This document shows, piece by piece, positions 37,891 to 49,515 of a stretch of DNA of 64,000 nucleotides. A program made the translations under genes and the position numbers. The DNA is from Marsupella aquatica (lineage: Eukaryota; Marchantiophyta): positions 9,114,001-9,178,000 of the forward strand of contig OZ316895.1 in assembly GCA_973895155.1 (NCBI GenBank), written 5' to 3'. The notes beneath the pieces were generated by a model. The model worked only from the letters and a program-made list of their open reading frames with translations, had not been told where the DNA came from and did no database searches. How positions within the stretch are numbered: the first letter of the stretch is position 1; every line of letters starts with the position of its first letter.

Positions 37891-38982
37891 AGCTGCTTAG
37901 TAAGGGACCTAACCTTAGCAATTTTCCTAACATTCAAGAAGACGCTGACGAACAACCAGATGTAAGTGAGCACGCCTATTATTATTATATAATCCAAGGA
38001 AATTAATGTATGGATTGAGGCTGATGAAGCAGTTGTTCACAGTAATAGTCACCAAATCACAGACAAAAATAGTTACACTCTCATCCTTCAGACTCTCATT
38101 TCTCCATGAAGAAATTCAGGAGGTTGATGCTCGGGATGATGAAGCTGGTGGTAGTCGCCAAATTAGACCGAAGCACTATAATCCTCCAAACTTTTTATCA
38201 CTATAATCTAGGAATTACGGTTGCGTTTGACTGCCTTAGTTTACGAGTCTGGATAGAGCACACTTGGGACATATTAAGAATTCAGGGATACTGGGGAATC
38301 AATCAGATACTGGTGTCCCTTCTTCTGGGAAGGAAGATGGCCTGATAAAGGAACTCAGATTCTCATTGAAAATTCTGCAATACAAATTTTTTGATCGTTT
38401 GGGAAGGTAATACTCCTACCTCCATAGTACTTTACCATGAAACGTGGGTCCTAGACATGCAACTAGCTTGTGCAACCACCTGAGGTGCAGCGTTGCCGGT
38501 GAGTGAGGCACTCAAGTAGACCAATCCCATAGTACAACCCCTAAGGAAAGCCAGAAGCCCTCCTCGGAATCGGCCAATGCCACTGGACCCAACTTTTTGT
38601 AGGATTTTGATGTCTCTCTTTTGATTCTCTTTTCTGCTTCTTTTTGCCTTTTGAATCTGGGACTCTTCTTTTCGCCTTGTATTATTCTTTCTCGATCAAG
38701 TGCGAGTGTTGTTATTATTCTTTCCCCAAGTGCAAGAAATAAAGCTCCTATAGAACTCTATACAGTAAGTACAATGTTCTATAGAGCTCCTATAGAACTC
38801 TATACAGTATAGAAGATGAAAGTTCTCCAATTTGAACTTCAGGAATTGAATTAACTCTATTTACTATTCTAGATATACAGCTCAAAAATGAGATGGAATG
38901 CAGCTGCTTAGTAAGGGTCCTGACCTTAGCAATTTTCCTAACAAGAAGACGCTGACAAACCACCAGTCAGATGTTAGTGAGC
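37891..38982. repeat. pair of ~81-bp direct repeats 1 kb apart
   Basis: Copies at 37891-37971 and 38902-38982 both start AGCTGCTTAGTAAGGG and share CCTTAGCAATTTTCCTAAC and AAGAAGACGCTGAC. They may be remnants of the ends of a small retroelement; no coding sequence lies between. Confidence 0.7.
38742..38809. repeat. 25-bp tandem repeat
   Basis: AGCTCCTATAGAACTCTATA followed by CAGTA occurs at 38742 and 38785; the unit itself is partly self-complementary (TATAGA/TCTATA). Confidence 0.8.
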
Positions 38983-39283
38983 CCTAGATATTGCAAATCG
39001 CGTCCTTTGTGAACAAAGCTCACAACATGAAAAAGCATTTGCAGGATGCACAGGCTTTCAGAGTCAACTGTTTCTTTGTAGTAGGGTTCGATGTCATTGT
39101 CGATCTTGCTTGTCATAACTAAATTAGAGAGACACCTAAAATAAAGTGAGTCACGCGACCTATACTTAGAGCCTATAACTAGACTGAAATTTATAATTAG
39201 GTTGACACCTGAAATAAACTTAAGCGAGTCACAATTTTATGTGAGATGTATTTTATAGGTTTTTAAATTATGTAAAATATTTT

Positions 39284-39373
39284 AAAAGGTAAGTGCTATT
39301 ATTTAATAAAATATTACAATATTAAAATTCTAAATAATAGCACTTACCTTTTAAATAATAGCACTTACCTTTT
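39284..39373. repeat. 22-bp perfect inverted repeat plus a third copy
   Basis: The arm at 39284-39305 (AAAAGGTAAGTGCTATTATT plus TA) is exactly complementary to 39331-39352 around a 25-nt loop. The second arm is repeated again at 39352-39373, overlapping by one base. Confidence 0.85.
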
Positions 39374-42300
39374 CAATTTTTTGTAAATTGAAAATAATTC
39401 ATTTAAACAATATATTCACATTAAATTTGGTTATAACCGGATGGATAAGTTGGCGTTTAATATAAAAGGGTAGTCAAGTAACTACCCTTAATATGAGTAA
39501 CCGCCTAAGGTCTCCTAGACCCTAGAAGACCAAATTGGCATCTCCCCCACTCATGCTCCTCGCTCCTGGCCATCTCCATAGACTCCTATCTAGCAACGGC
39601 AATCACTCTCTTTGAACTGTGTTTCTATGATTTATTTCTTTGAAGCTTCCCTGATGTAAAGCGAGCTAAGAAGTAACAGACTGGAGGGAGTCTCAGCCCC
39701 GTTCTCAACTTTGTTGCACTCTTGGCGATGTACGAGGTGACCTGCAATGGAAGTGAATTCAGAGCAGCAAGGAACCCAATAAGCCTGCCAAAAGAAGGAA
39801 TAAGAGTTTGATGCGAATGCTTGTGCATACCACTGGCAAGCTTAGCTGGCATCTGGAGTATTGGACAGGTATAAAACTGTAACCCAAGTTTCAGGCCACA
39901 AAATTGTGCAGATTAAAAGCGGTATCACCCCTGGGCCCTCACTCCGTGTAAAAGAAGTGGACCCCCTGCGATCGAGCTCTTTTCATGTTTACCCTTTGTT
40001 ATTTCCATTTTACTATTAAAAGTTCCCTTATTACCAATAATAATTATAATTATTAGTTCAAAATGAATACAAATTACCCTTAGAGCGTTCGCACATCCTC
40101 CACGTATTAGTTAAGATTGAGGGCCCAGGGGGTATCACTCACGCTGCACGCAAGTCAAACTTGAAATAACAATGGCATGGATTCAAACATGAACGGAAGC
40201 CGCAATGCAAGTAGGACAATCAAAACCTTTTTGTGAGCAATTCATGTCTCCTCATACACAACAGTTAGTTTTGCTATTATCATGGTTAAGTTCCACAGGC
40301 AAGCAATTGATCACTTCTAGACACAACTAAAACAGCAGTCCGACACAACCAATCTTTCACCTCCACTCTCTTATCATGACCCTGCTCCCACAGAAGTTCC
40401 ACGGGTAATTTTGAGCAAAGCTCTCGAGAGAAACATATGCACGCTTGTGCAATTTTAGGGAATTCTAAAGTGGTGTTTAGTACAAAATTAGTTGAGCTTG
40501 AGCTTGCAAACCTCAACCTATCAAACAAAAGAATGAACTAGACAATATCATCTTCATTCTATTTCTCATGTCCATTTATATGAATTATCAAGGGTTGATC
40601 ACATGAAGCATGAATATGACCATAAGTTTCCAAATGGAGTGATTAGAAACCTGCGTTGATACCTCTTCCCATCCATATCGCTCCATAGTAGATGATCTCA
40701 TAGATTGCTAGATTAGCTCAAACTTTTGACCGGCTTGCCCTATTTAAGAAGCATGATATATAAGGCCATACTTGGGGGTTTTGTGCTTCGTCTTAAGAGC
40801 TCGCCTAGCAGCACTGTCAGATTGGGAGCAATTGTTGTCATTCTACTTTGCAAGTAATCAAAAAGTTGAATTTGGTACTTCAACAAAGCAATCACTTGAT
40901 TGCAGAGGGACTTGATGGAAATTGAGTCAACAAAGCACGAACTGATGAAGATGGAGAATTGAGTCGACAAAGAGAGAAACTTGCAAAGATTTTAGGAGTC
41001 TTAATGTGTTCAACAAAAATGCTTGAGGAGAATTGATGTGAAATGAATAGTGTGTCTATGGAAAAGCTGAACCAGGAAGAGACTCTGGAATTGAGTGTTG
41101 GTTGTGCATGGAGCTCTGAATTGGGGAGAAACTATGAAGACAAATGTATTATAACGGACTTGTTGTGGGATTAAGTTGAAAAAGTGCGGTGAACAAAATC
41201 AATTTTGAAGTTTGTGACCATGGAAGCGAGGAGTAATGGAAAGTAAGTGATGGCTCTGGAGCCCAAGAATTTTTTGTGTTAGGTTACAGTGTGTAAGGAC
41301 GATCGTGAGAGATCTGGTTTTCTATTTGATGGAATCGTTCGCATTTACTAGAGAGTCATAGTGAAATGCAAATGAGGTATGAGTATAACTCTTCAATGTC
41401 CCTTAATCTTTAAATTTGTTAAGGGCCATGGGAGTGCATTGGAACAAGAAGTAATGGGCTTGCTTGAACAGTTTTGCATAAACAAAGTTGCTTTCATTAA
41501 GCTCATACTAACATTCAAGTCTCAATTTCTTCCCAGTTATGAAACATTTCTGGTGCTCTACTTGTCTTAAAATCAAGGGCAGCCTCTCAGGATTCCATGA
41601 TGTCTTCATCTGTAGTAGTCATTTGGCCAAGGGATTTCCATGCCAATGCCAAGAATTTTCTGTCCCTAGAATAATTTTTGATTTCAACGTAACCCTAACC
41701 TTCTCATGAAAACATGATAGTATCCTGGGCTCATAGTATGAGGGTGGAGAAAAGACTTATTAATTATTACTTAACTATATAAAAAAATTACAAAACTTTC
41801 ATGTGAAGTGATGGCTCGTCCATTTTGTATATTCATAAGATAAGCACTCTTTTGCCAACAGTTGAGTGTTGTCCCCAGTCCATCTTGTGACCGTAATGTT
41901 CAACATAACTCACAAATGACCAATCAAGAATGATAGAAATTCACAATTTCTCCAATGTGTAAGCGAAAACGGTCATCAAAAACTCAACTCCTCTACATTG
42001 AACTTTTGTTTGATAAAACAGAGAGATTATCTCAACCAGATCAATCTCCTCTATCTTTCGAGCATTCTCTTTTCTACGAGCACACACCAAGACCATCGGG
42101 AGACTCAAAACCATCGGTTATTGCCTTGCTGAAAATTGATTTCACTTCATCCCACACACATTCCTTGGATGAACATGGGGGTCCACGGGGGTATTTACAA
42201 ACGACAAGAAACAGCAAACAGTAACAGGAAAATGAGTGGTAATTTTTTTTGAAATTTTTTTGAAATTTTTTTTGAAATTTTTTTTATGGAAAAAGTTTTT

Positions 42301-42455
42301 TATTTCGAATTTTATTTTTTTGCTAGTGCCCAAAGCTAGCCAAAAAATGTTGTAATTTAATTTTTTTTGGAAAATGTGACTTTTGAGAAAATATTTTGAC
42401 ATGGTTATTTTTCCTAGTAATAGTAACTTTTTGCTGGTACCTGTAAACCTGTTTC

Positions 42456-42971
42456 TTGTTTACTGTCACGCATGCCATACCCCATCATCGGATGGGGTGT
42501 TTAAATCTTGCTATAGTTTGTTTTATGCAGTCAAAAGATATGGAAATTGTCCTTGATTCCAAGTTTTCCAAATTTCCTCTATGTGAGTGTTTTTGTCTGG
42601 TAAACAAGGCAAAATCTTTTTCCTGCACTGACTTCTATTAGAGCCATGCCTGTTTTAGGCTTGGTTCATTATGATCTTTGTGGCCAATGAACAACACCTC
42701 TTTGTTACACAAAAATAAAACCCAAGTTGGTTCTCACATCAAGTCTTTGAGAGGTGACAAGTATGTTTCTCAAAAGTTTTATCAATTCACGCACAACATG
42801 GTATTTCATGGAAAATTATCATACCCGTTACTCTTGAATAGAAATTTGGTATGGCCAAATGTAAAGACAACCTTGGTTAACTCTGCCCAAAGCATGATAT
42901 TTGCTACACATCTCTCTTCACACTATTGGGTTGAAGCAATTCTAATTGCCTGCTACCTTCAAATATATTAA
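42456..42971 (+). pseudogene. Ty1/copia retrotransposon relic (pre-integrase and integrase core)
   Basis: A degenerate copia polyprotein fragment. The first part (CMQSKDMEIVLDSKF, then CECFCLVNKAKSF) matches the gag-pre-integrase zinc region. The second has the integrase core pattern IKSLRGDKYVSQKFYQF, then SAQSMIFATHLSSHYWVEAI and LIACYLQ. Stops and frame shifts interrupt it and key acidic positions are changed (LRGDKY where RTDNGGE is usual). No LTRs found. Confidence 0.8.
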
Positions 42972-43225
42972 CTTGGAGTTATTCTTCATCCTTGATGAAA
43001 GATCTTACTCCTTTGAAGTTTGGACAAGTCACAAACAATCAAGTTCTTACCCATGTCCAATGAACTAAAAATGCAAGAAGTTTTCTTGAAAAATTAAAAC
43101 TATTTATTCATTGGGTATGATGAAGATTCGGTGTCAATGGTTATTGACCGTATAATGTGCAAACACTTTGTTTGGGGACTGTTTAAGTGCAGTGTAATAT
43201 TGTTGATTTAACAAAAATGTTAGGA

Positions 43226-43300
43226 CACTAGTAGAAACAGGGTCAATTTAGACTGAACCTTTTAGGACTTAGCCCACTAAGTCCTTTTGATATACTTTAA
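43226..43300 (+). repeat. possible terminus of another CACTA element
   Basis: CACTAGTAGAAACAGGG at 43226 matches the common start of plant CACTA elements (CACTA + GTAGAAA). GGACTTAGCCCACTAAGTCC just inside is a subterminal palindrome-like word. No matching right end was found. Confidence 0.35.
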
Positions 43301-43603
43301 ATGACTCAGAACCATTGCACCAGTTCACACAACTACTAGGATAGACTATCAGTGTTTAATGGTTTATGAAAAGACTAATTAAGAAAACTTTGCTACTTTG
43401 TGAACTATCAACACTCTAGAATGTTCATAATGGTTGATTTGTTGACTATTGATAATGGTCACGGGGTTGCACGTAGTTGTCCTGCACCCTAAAAGGGCAT
43501 GGGTCAGATTGCCAAATAGTAAGACAGTCCTACTATGCTCAATTCATTCATCTTCCTTGCTATGCATGGGCAACATACACTAGTACATTTTTGGCCCTTT
43601 TTC

Positions 43604-44020
43604 CGATCCTAACAACATCGGACCCCTTCAGAAATTTTGACGCAGAAAAATGACCCGTCCGATGTGATTTACTTCGCACTTTCCCATACTTCACCCATCG
43701 GATATCGACAATCGGACATCCATCGGAATTTCCATTTCTGATACAATTGGTACATCCGTTACTGAATGTTTCGGATAATTTGTGTCCGATTCTAATTTCA
43801 TCGGATACTATAGGCCCACCAAAAGGTAATATCAAGGGTCCGATGTATTTTATATGGGATAGTCCGATGTAAAACATATCGGAGTTTGCGTAGCAATATG
43901 TATCGGGACATCCGTAGTGGTGTGTAACGCAAATTGCGATGCTGAAAATATCGGACATTTGGGAGGAGGGGTCCGAAATAGTTTACTTCGGAAGTTCCGT
44001 AGCGTATGGTATCGGATATG
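43604..44020. repeat. left subterminal TCGGA/TCCGA array
   Basis: More than 15 copies of TCGGA or its complement, many as ATCGGAC, GTCCGATG or inverted pairs such as TTCGGAAGTTCCG. In En/Spm, the TNPA protein binds repeated 12-bp subterminal motifs to bring the ends together; this array is the likely equivalent. Confidence 0.85.
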
Positions 44021-44358
44021 AGTTGGGTCACCGGCTTGACTAATAATGGATATTTAGGGTTTGTGGGGGTTTAATATTGGATTCATGGGAATCATTTGGG
44101 GGTTTAGGTTTAGGGTTCAGGCTGAGATTGACAAAATAGGGTCCAAAGAGCATGCTCAAAGCAAGGTAGTGGTTGAATTAAATATCAGGTTTTCACAATG
44201 GGGAACACCCCAATATGTACAAAATGAAATGGGCCTAGGTAGGCAGTAGAGCCATATGGCCGGTGACGGCTACATGAAACACCAAAATGAGGCTCTAACT
44301 GGCCTACACTATGTGGTACCTCTAATCAAAGCTATCAGACACTATGTACCACAAACCT

Positions 44359-46886
44359 CTAAAAAGGTGTGTTGCGTCCCTTCTTCTTCTTTGGGCGAGA
44401 GCGTGGGCGGGGTACAGGTTCGGGAGCGCGAGACCCCTCATGTTGGTGGCTGCCCACAACCGTGGTAGCCACCTGCTCAGCGGATGGCGTGGGTTGGCCT
44501 GATGCAGGTCTAGACCCTGAACCACTAGATGCACCACTACGGTGCTCAGGCAAGACAGATGTCCCACCACCCCCCGACACAGCAGAGTGGAAGGAGCCCT
44601 CTCCGGTAGACCTACGCGAGTGATGGGATGCTCCACCTGCATGTGTTGTCTCTGGCCCGTGCCGTGCTGTACTCCCACCAGACTCACGAGATGGCGCTCG
44701 CCCCCTAGAACCACCATCCTGTATGTCACTAGTCCCTCGTCGTGGAGGGCCAGCTGGTGCACTATGTACCCCGGACCGATGGCCTGGTCCCACACGACCT
44801 CTACTACCCCCTGACGGCCCGGGCCTACCACCCCGTGATGCTGCTGAATGATGGGAGCCCACACCATCAGCATCATGTGAACCAGCACCCTCTGCTGATG
44901 TGGGGGCAACATGAGGGATAGGGGTAATCGTGGCCACTCTCGCCAACCCTGCCGCATCCTCTGCATCCTCATCACCTGCATTCTCATCACCAGCATCCTC
45001 ATCGCCAGCATCCTCATCACCAGCATCCTCATCACCACCGTCCTCATCACCTGCATCCTCATCACCTGCCCCACCTGACTCCTCATCCGATCCCGACTCC
45101 TCCTCCTACGCAATACATAGCTAGGATTAAATTGTTGTTAAATTAGTTTATATAGGGCCTCCAAAACTCTAACAAATTCACCATAACCAAAAACATTTTC
45201 ATAACCTAGGGGGAACACAAACCTCTCCCAACTCATCCTCAAGGTGGCGCTTAAGAGCGCGGGGTCCATTCCTCTTTGCCAAATCCCTCTCGGATGGCCC
45301 AATAGGTCTACCCCACTCCCTTTCCTGGCAGTTCACAGTCCCAAACAAAATATCCCATTAGCATGAAACCAAGCAATCTTGGACCCCATAATGCACACCC
45401 TACATACCCCTCATTAAAACTGTTATCATAGTAAACCCTAATTTAAAATAGGACCCCTGCCACATACCCATACATATCCTATACCCTATATATAAACCCC
45501 TAATCAAACTAGTTCTCAAATTTAACCCTAATTTAAAAAACTCCACAAAGTGCTACTCAATCATGAAACCCCTAAAACCTAATACCAAAGTTAAACAGTT
45601 ATTGCTATAAGCCCCCTAAAAATGCCACAAAACCTGATAATTAAGCTTTCCACGAGGGGTCCGATTCTCCATCCGATTGTCTTAGCATCGGAACTGCCTC
45701 GGAACGTTAGTGCCAAAAAATGAATAACAAGAGGTCCGATGCCGGGTCCGATGCAGAAAGAATCGGACACCTATCGGAAAGCACAGGGCCGAGAGCAAAT
45801 TACACCATCGGGCTGCAAAGGGTTTAAAGCATTTGGAGGCTAAAAAATGGTCACTCTTCACAACAGAAGGTCAGGTGGTCGGGGGGAGGAGCTAGGGAGG
45901 AGGGAGAGGGGACTTACAAATTCGGCCTTCAGTCGATTGGAGCCGCCTTGCCCCATCCGGTGAGTGACCACAGGTCGACCTTGCACTCGCTGCAAAGCTG
46001 CTATGATGTCCTTTGGTGGCTTGGGGAGTCTTACCTCTTGTGCATGCCACTGTTGTAGCATCTGTTGGAGGGGGAGGATGTCAATTTCCTCTCCAGCTTT
46101 CCTCTTCTCCTCTGCCAGGCTGATTTCGAGATTGTAGTGACGTTTTTGCAGCCAGGCTCGGACTGCTAGTTCCTCCTCAAGCCAAGCTGCCCACTCATCT
46201 GAGGAAAGCGCATCTGGACAGCCCTGCTCCCTGACCACCTCTGCATCCATCGGCATCTCAGCAAGGTAGTTCCTGAATTTCTCTCTTTGATGGTTTCGCA
46301 TGTCTGAGAGTGAGGCGGATATCCTCTTGTTCAAGAACCTATCATCAATGTGTGCCCCGTTCTTGAATCGTTCTTTCACTTGCTCTCGAATTCTGGATTT
46401 CTCTTCCTCCTTCTTCTTGCCCCAGTAATCTAATGGCCCCAAATTGGCCTGCACCACTTGTTTGAATTGGCTGCGAAAGAGATTGTAGCCCCTGGGTAAT
46501 GGAGAGCCACCTGAGTTTAGGGGTAGCTCAGGCCTCAAAGCTCTCTCTGCTTCCTTTCGCTTGAGCTCCTCTACTCGCCCCTTCTCAGCTTCCCTAGCCT
46601 CCCTCCGAAGCTTCTTCTCTCGTTTTCGAGGAGAGAGAGACTCCTCTGCATCTGCCCTGCTTCTCTTTGCCTCCTTCTTCTTCTTCTTTGCAGCTGCAAT
46701 GGCTGCTACAACAGCTTTCTCAGCCTCAATCTTTGAGGCATCAAACAAGGTCTGCAAAAGCGGGACTACTCTAGCTGCATCCTCCACACTCAACCCGGCC
46801 CTAGCAACAAAAATCTCCTTCATCACCTCATCGTATGCCCGAGAAGGTCCAGCCCCATCCCCACCACCAGATTCGCCTCCCACCAT
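44359..46886 (-). CDS. TNPA-like accessory protein of the CACTA element
   Basis: Three exons on the minus strand, all phase 0: 46886-45918 (donor GTAAGT), 45324-45223, 45105-44359; predicted 605 aa. Exon 1 encodes a Glu/Lys/Arg-rich coiled-coil region (KKKKKEAKRSRADAEE, RKREKKLRREAREAEKGR) and a conserved-looking block (RGYNLFRSQFKQVVQANLG, then DDRFLNKRISASLSDMRNHQ). Exon 2 has EREWGRPIGPSERDLAKRNG. Exon 3 starts with about seven acidic GDEDA repeats, continues as a Ser/Gly/His/Arg-rich tail and ends RPKKKKGRNTPF, a likely nuclear signal. I recognise no domain with certainty. Position, charge pattern and motif clusters at its promoter suggest the DNA-binding partner of the transposase. Reading is unbroken. 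ATG at 46886 is the first in frame. Confidence 0.65.
45655..45790. repeat. internal TCGGA/TCCGA cluster in intron 1 of the TNPA-like gene
   Basis: About ten motif copies (GGGTCCGATTC, CATCCGATTG, CATCGGAAC, GGTCCGATGC twice, AATCGGACACC, TATCGGAAAG) of the same type as the subterminal arrays, but 2 kb inside the element. Confidence 0.85.
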
Positions 46887-48061
46887 CTCCCCTCCTCCTT
46901 TGAGCTCCCCTCCCAGCCTCGACAATAGCCTAAGTGTCAAGTGCGAAGCTTGTCCCGACTCGCGGGTCTTCGCACCAGCGTCGGGACTTCTTTTTTGAAA
47001 TCTGGCCTGTTGCGTCCGATGCAAATTGCTTCGGACTTTCCGAAGCCGAGAACATCGGTATTGGTATCGGACCTTCCGATATGTTTGACATCGGACCCCT
47101 CGTTGTTAATGGGTTGCCTTTTGTTTGCCAAGGTTTGTTCGTTTCTTATAGTATCGGACCCCTCGTAGAATTCTTTCGGATGCACCTTTTCTTTCCCAAA
47201 TTAAGGGGGTGTGATGTGCTTAGTTAAATGGGTTGAATTGGGTATGGATTCTAGAGTTTTGGGGTTTTTTGAATTTGGGTTGGGTATGGTTGTGTTAACA
47301 TTTTCTTTCCATTTGAATTGACAGGTTTTTTGATGTAGGGTGATACATACCTCACTGGGAGGGTGACCGTGACGTGCATGTGACTCTTGTGCATACTAGT
47401 TCCTTCTTCAAGGATACAATTTTTGGGTTTGTTCTTGATTTTCATTTTTTGGGGGATAATTTTACTCTGGTTGTGCATACCTAATATGTTAGGCTATAAT
47501 GATGCAATTCTTATATAGTCTTGCTTGAGACATTGGTTTAGGGTTTTTATGAGGATAGTGTTGTACATTTTCTTATGATAACATGAAGCCATTGTTAGGC
47601 TAATGTTTGTGTTTGGATATGATGTGCAGTACCTTGATTTTGGCATGGAGGGGTAGGTTAATTAGTTTTTTTGATGGGGGTTGGTAGTCTTTTTTGATAA
47701 TGCACTATGCATAGCGTGAGACCGCGCATCCAAGAGGTATGATGTTTCTTGGCCCATCCATGTATTCTCCTCAGGTTGTAACATAGAGGTTTACTTTGGC
47801 AAGTTTGACACATCGTTTGCCGAGGTGTGCATGTCGTGCACTTTTTTCACTTAGCTCACTATTGAAATGCCCACCTTGCAGAGACTTTGGATATCCCACA
47901 CTTTGTGTGTCGAGAATATAGCCCAATAGGCACAGCAAAGTGCGGATATCATTGAGGTACGTAGGGCAATGTCTCTCTATGTAAATCTCCTTAATTATGT
48001 TTGTATATACATCGACACAAGAAGTTGTTTAATCTAACTTACATGTTGGATATGTATGTAG
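46887..48061. promoter_or_regulatory. divergent promoter region with TCGGA/TCCGA cluster
   Basis: Separates the leftward TNPA-like gene from the rightward SET gene. A dense motif cluster at 47010-47170 lies just upstream of the TNPA-like ATG (CGTCCGATGC, TTCGGACTTTCCG, CATCGG, ATCGGACCTTCCGATATG, CATCGGACCCC, TATCGGACCCC, TTTCGGATG). The remaining ~900 bp have no coding sequence. By analogy with Spm, where the accessory protein also controls the element's promoter, this may be an autoregulatory site. Confidence 0.6.
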
Positions 48062-49353
48062 ATGTCTACATCCGATAGTTCCACATCGGATTCAGACTCT
48101 GACACGAGCTTGTCCGAGGGGGAGGTTCCTCCACCCCCTCCTCTTGACCGTCCTCGTGCTCCACTAGGGCCCATACCTTGCTGGTGTGTGAGATGCAAGG
48201 GACTTGTGGTTCGACATGCCTGGGAGACTTGTGAGCACATTGAGAACTATGGTCGCCATGAGGGTGATATGCCAGGTTATTTGCCTAGCCAGGTAAATAA
48301 TTATACATACATCCCCCCTTTCATTTCATGAAACGGCAATTGGTGAAATATTGTATATAATTAGCTTGCATTCAAATAACACTACTTAATTTATTGTGTG
48401 TTGAAATAGGTGCCTCGTAGACCCCCACCTCCTTTGGTTGATGATGTTGTGTGGCTAGAAGGGTTTCTAGCAAGGGCAAGGGACTTGCTTGCATCCCCCC
48501 TTGCCCATCCACCTCTTAGCCCCCTGCTCCTATCCCCATAGTCGAGCATGTAGAGGGTGAACCGGTCTCTCGACCGGAGGTTGGGTGTACAAGAGTCCTA
48601 CGTACACGACCACGGTCTCGCAGACGTAGATGGCAATATGAGCCACTGGAACAGGTAGACAACAGGGAGGAGGTGTTAGGCAGTGCCCGACCATCCAACA
48701 ACGTAGATTATATTGGGGTTGATGGACGGTTTGGAGCATCTTATCTCACTGGTAGGGCAGCCGACATTTTGAAAGACTTTGATCCTAGTCTCTTCAAATT
48801 TCCAGACTACATTCCTATTAATGAACCGATTGAGATATGGGGTCACTCTTGGATAGTGAAAGATTCCTCCATTGGTGCTGATATAGGATATGGTCTATAT
48901 GCTTTGGAGGACATTATTGTCCCTCCAAAGCCATGGAGACGTGGCTATGATGGAGAGCACCTTTTCCCTTACATTGGAGCTGTATACAACGCTAAGAGTT
49001 GGAACATTTTGTTGCGTCAACACCCAAGTTGGGGGGTGTACGCATTAAGGATGGACTCAGACCCAGACGAGGTCTTCACTAGGCCGTGGCATTGTAGGAT
49101 GATTGATGGTGACCCTGTTCGGAATTGTAATTTAGCAGGGTACATCAATAGTACCACGGGTAGAGGTAGAGATTTGGAGGCTAATGTAGAGTGGATCCAG
49201 ATGTTTGGTCCACCTAGAGCTCCATATTTTGTGAAACATATGGATGATCACATCATGACGGTCGCTGTTAGGACCATTAGAGCTGGTGAGGAGTTATTGT
49301 GTGATTATGAGTGGGATGCACCAAAATTGTCCCTACGTTCCCGTCCAAGATAG
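48062..49353 (+). CDS. SET-domain protein carried by the CACTA element
   Basis: Two exons, 48062-48292 and 48520-49353, joined in phase 0 (donor GTAAAT; acceptor after a long pyrimidine run, CCACCTCTTAG), give an unbroken 354-aa protein. The start MSTSDSSTSDSDSD is Ser/Asp-rich. C40, C42, C45, C57 and H59 form a possible zinc site (CWCVRCKG, ETCEHIENYG). After a basic stretch (RPRSRRRRW) comes a SET domain: GYGLYALEDI (200-209, the GxG S-adenosylmethionine motif), PYIGAVY (227-233), NLAGYINS (281-288, the RFINHSC-type motif with HSC replaced by STT) and GEELLCDYEW (333-342) with the catalytic-type tyrosine. SET proteins methylate lysines, mostly on histones. The transposase gene starts 160 bp downstream in the same direction. 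Target and activity are unknown. Confidence 0.82.
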
Positions 49354-49515
49354 TTTCTTGGACTTACATATATACATATATATATCGGATTCTTTTCCAT
49401 TTTTAACATTGGATAATTGGTTGTTCACAATATTGATGTTGATGAGATTGCATGCATTGATGTTGTATGATAGAATCAATATGTGGTGCCTGATATTGGG
49501 GTAATATCACGAGCT

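Larger units (their letters stand above)
34695..42455. other. long intergenic region, no gene supported
   Basis: The first few hundred bases should hold the cystatin promoter and leader. The rest has scattered repeats (listed separately) and short open frames without family resemblance. A 208-codon minus frame at 35977-36603 looks like composition rather than a gene. Confidence 0.45.

Noticed and set aside
44369-45124. Plus-strand frames rich in Ser and Pro
   Set aside because: Mirror images of the repetitive third exon of the TNPA-like gene on the minus strand.
46561-46998. 145-codon plus-strand Ser/Phe-rich frame
   Set aside because: Antisense shadow of the Lys/Glu-rich exon of the TNPA-like gene.
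48410-48541. Alternative second exon of the SET gene starting at 48410
   Set aside because: It is a possible acceptor but leads to a stop at 48539-48541; the acceptor at 48519 has a better pyrimidine tract and opens exactly in the SET frame.
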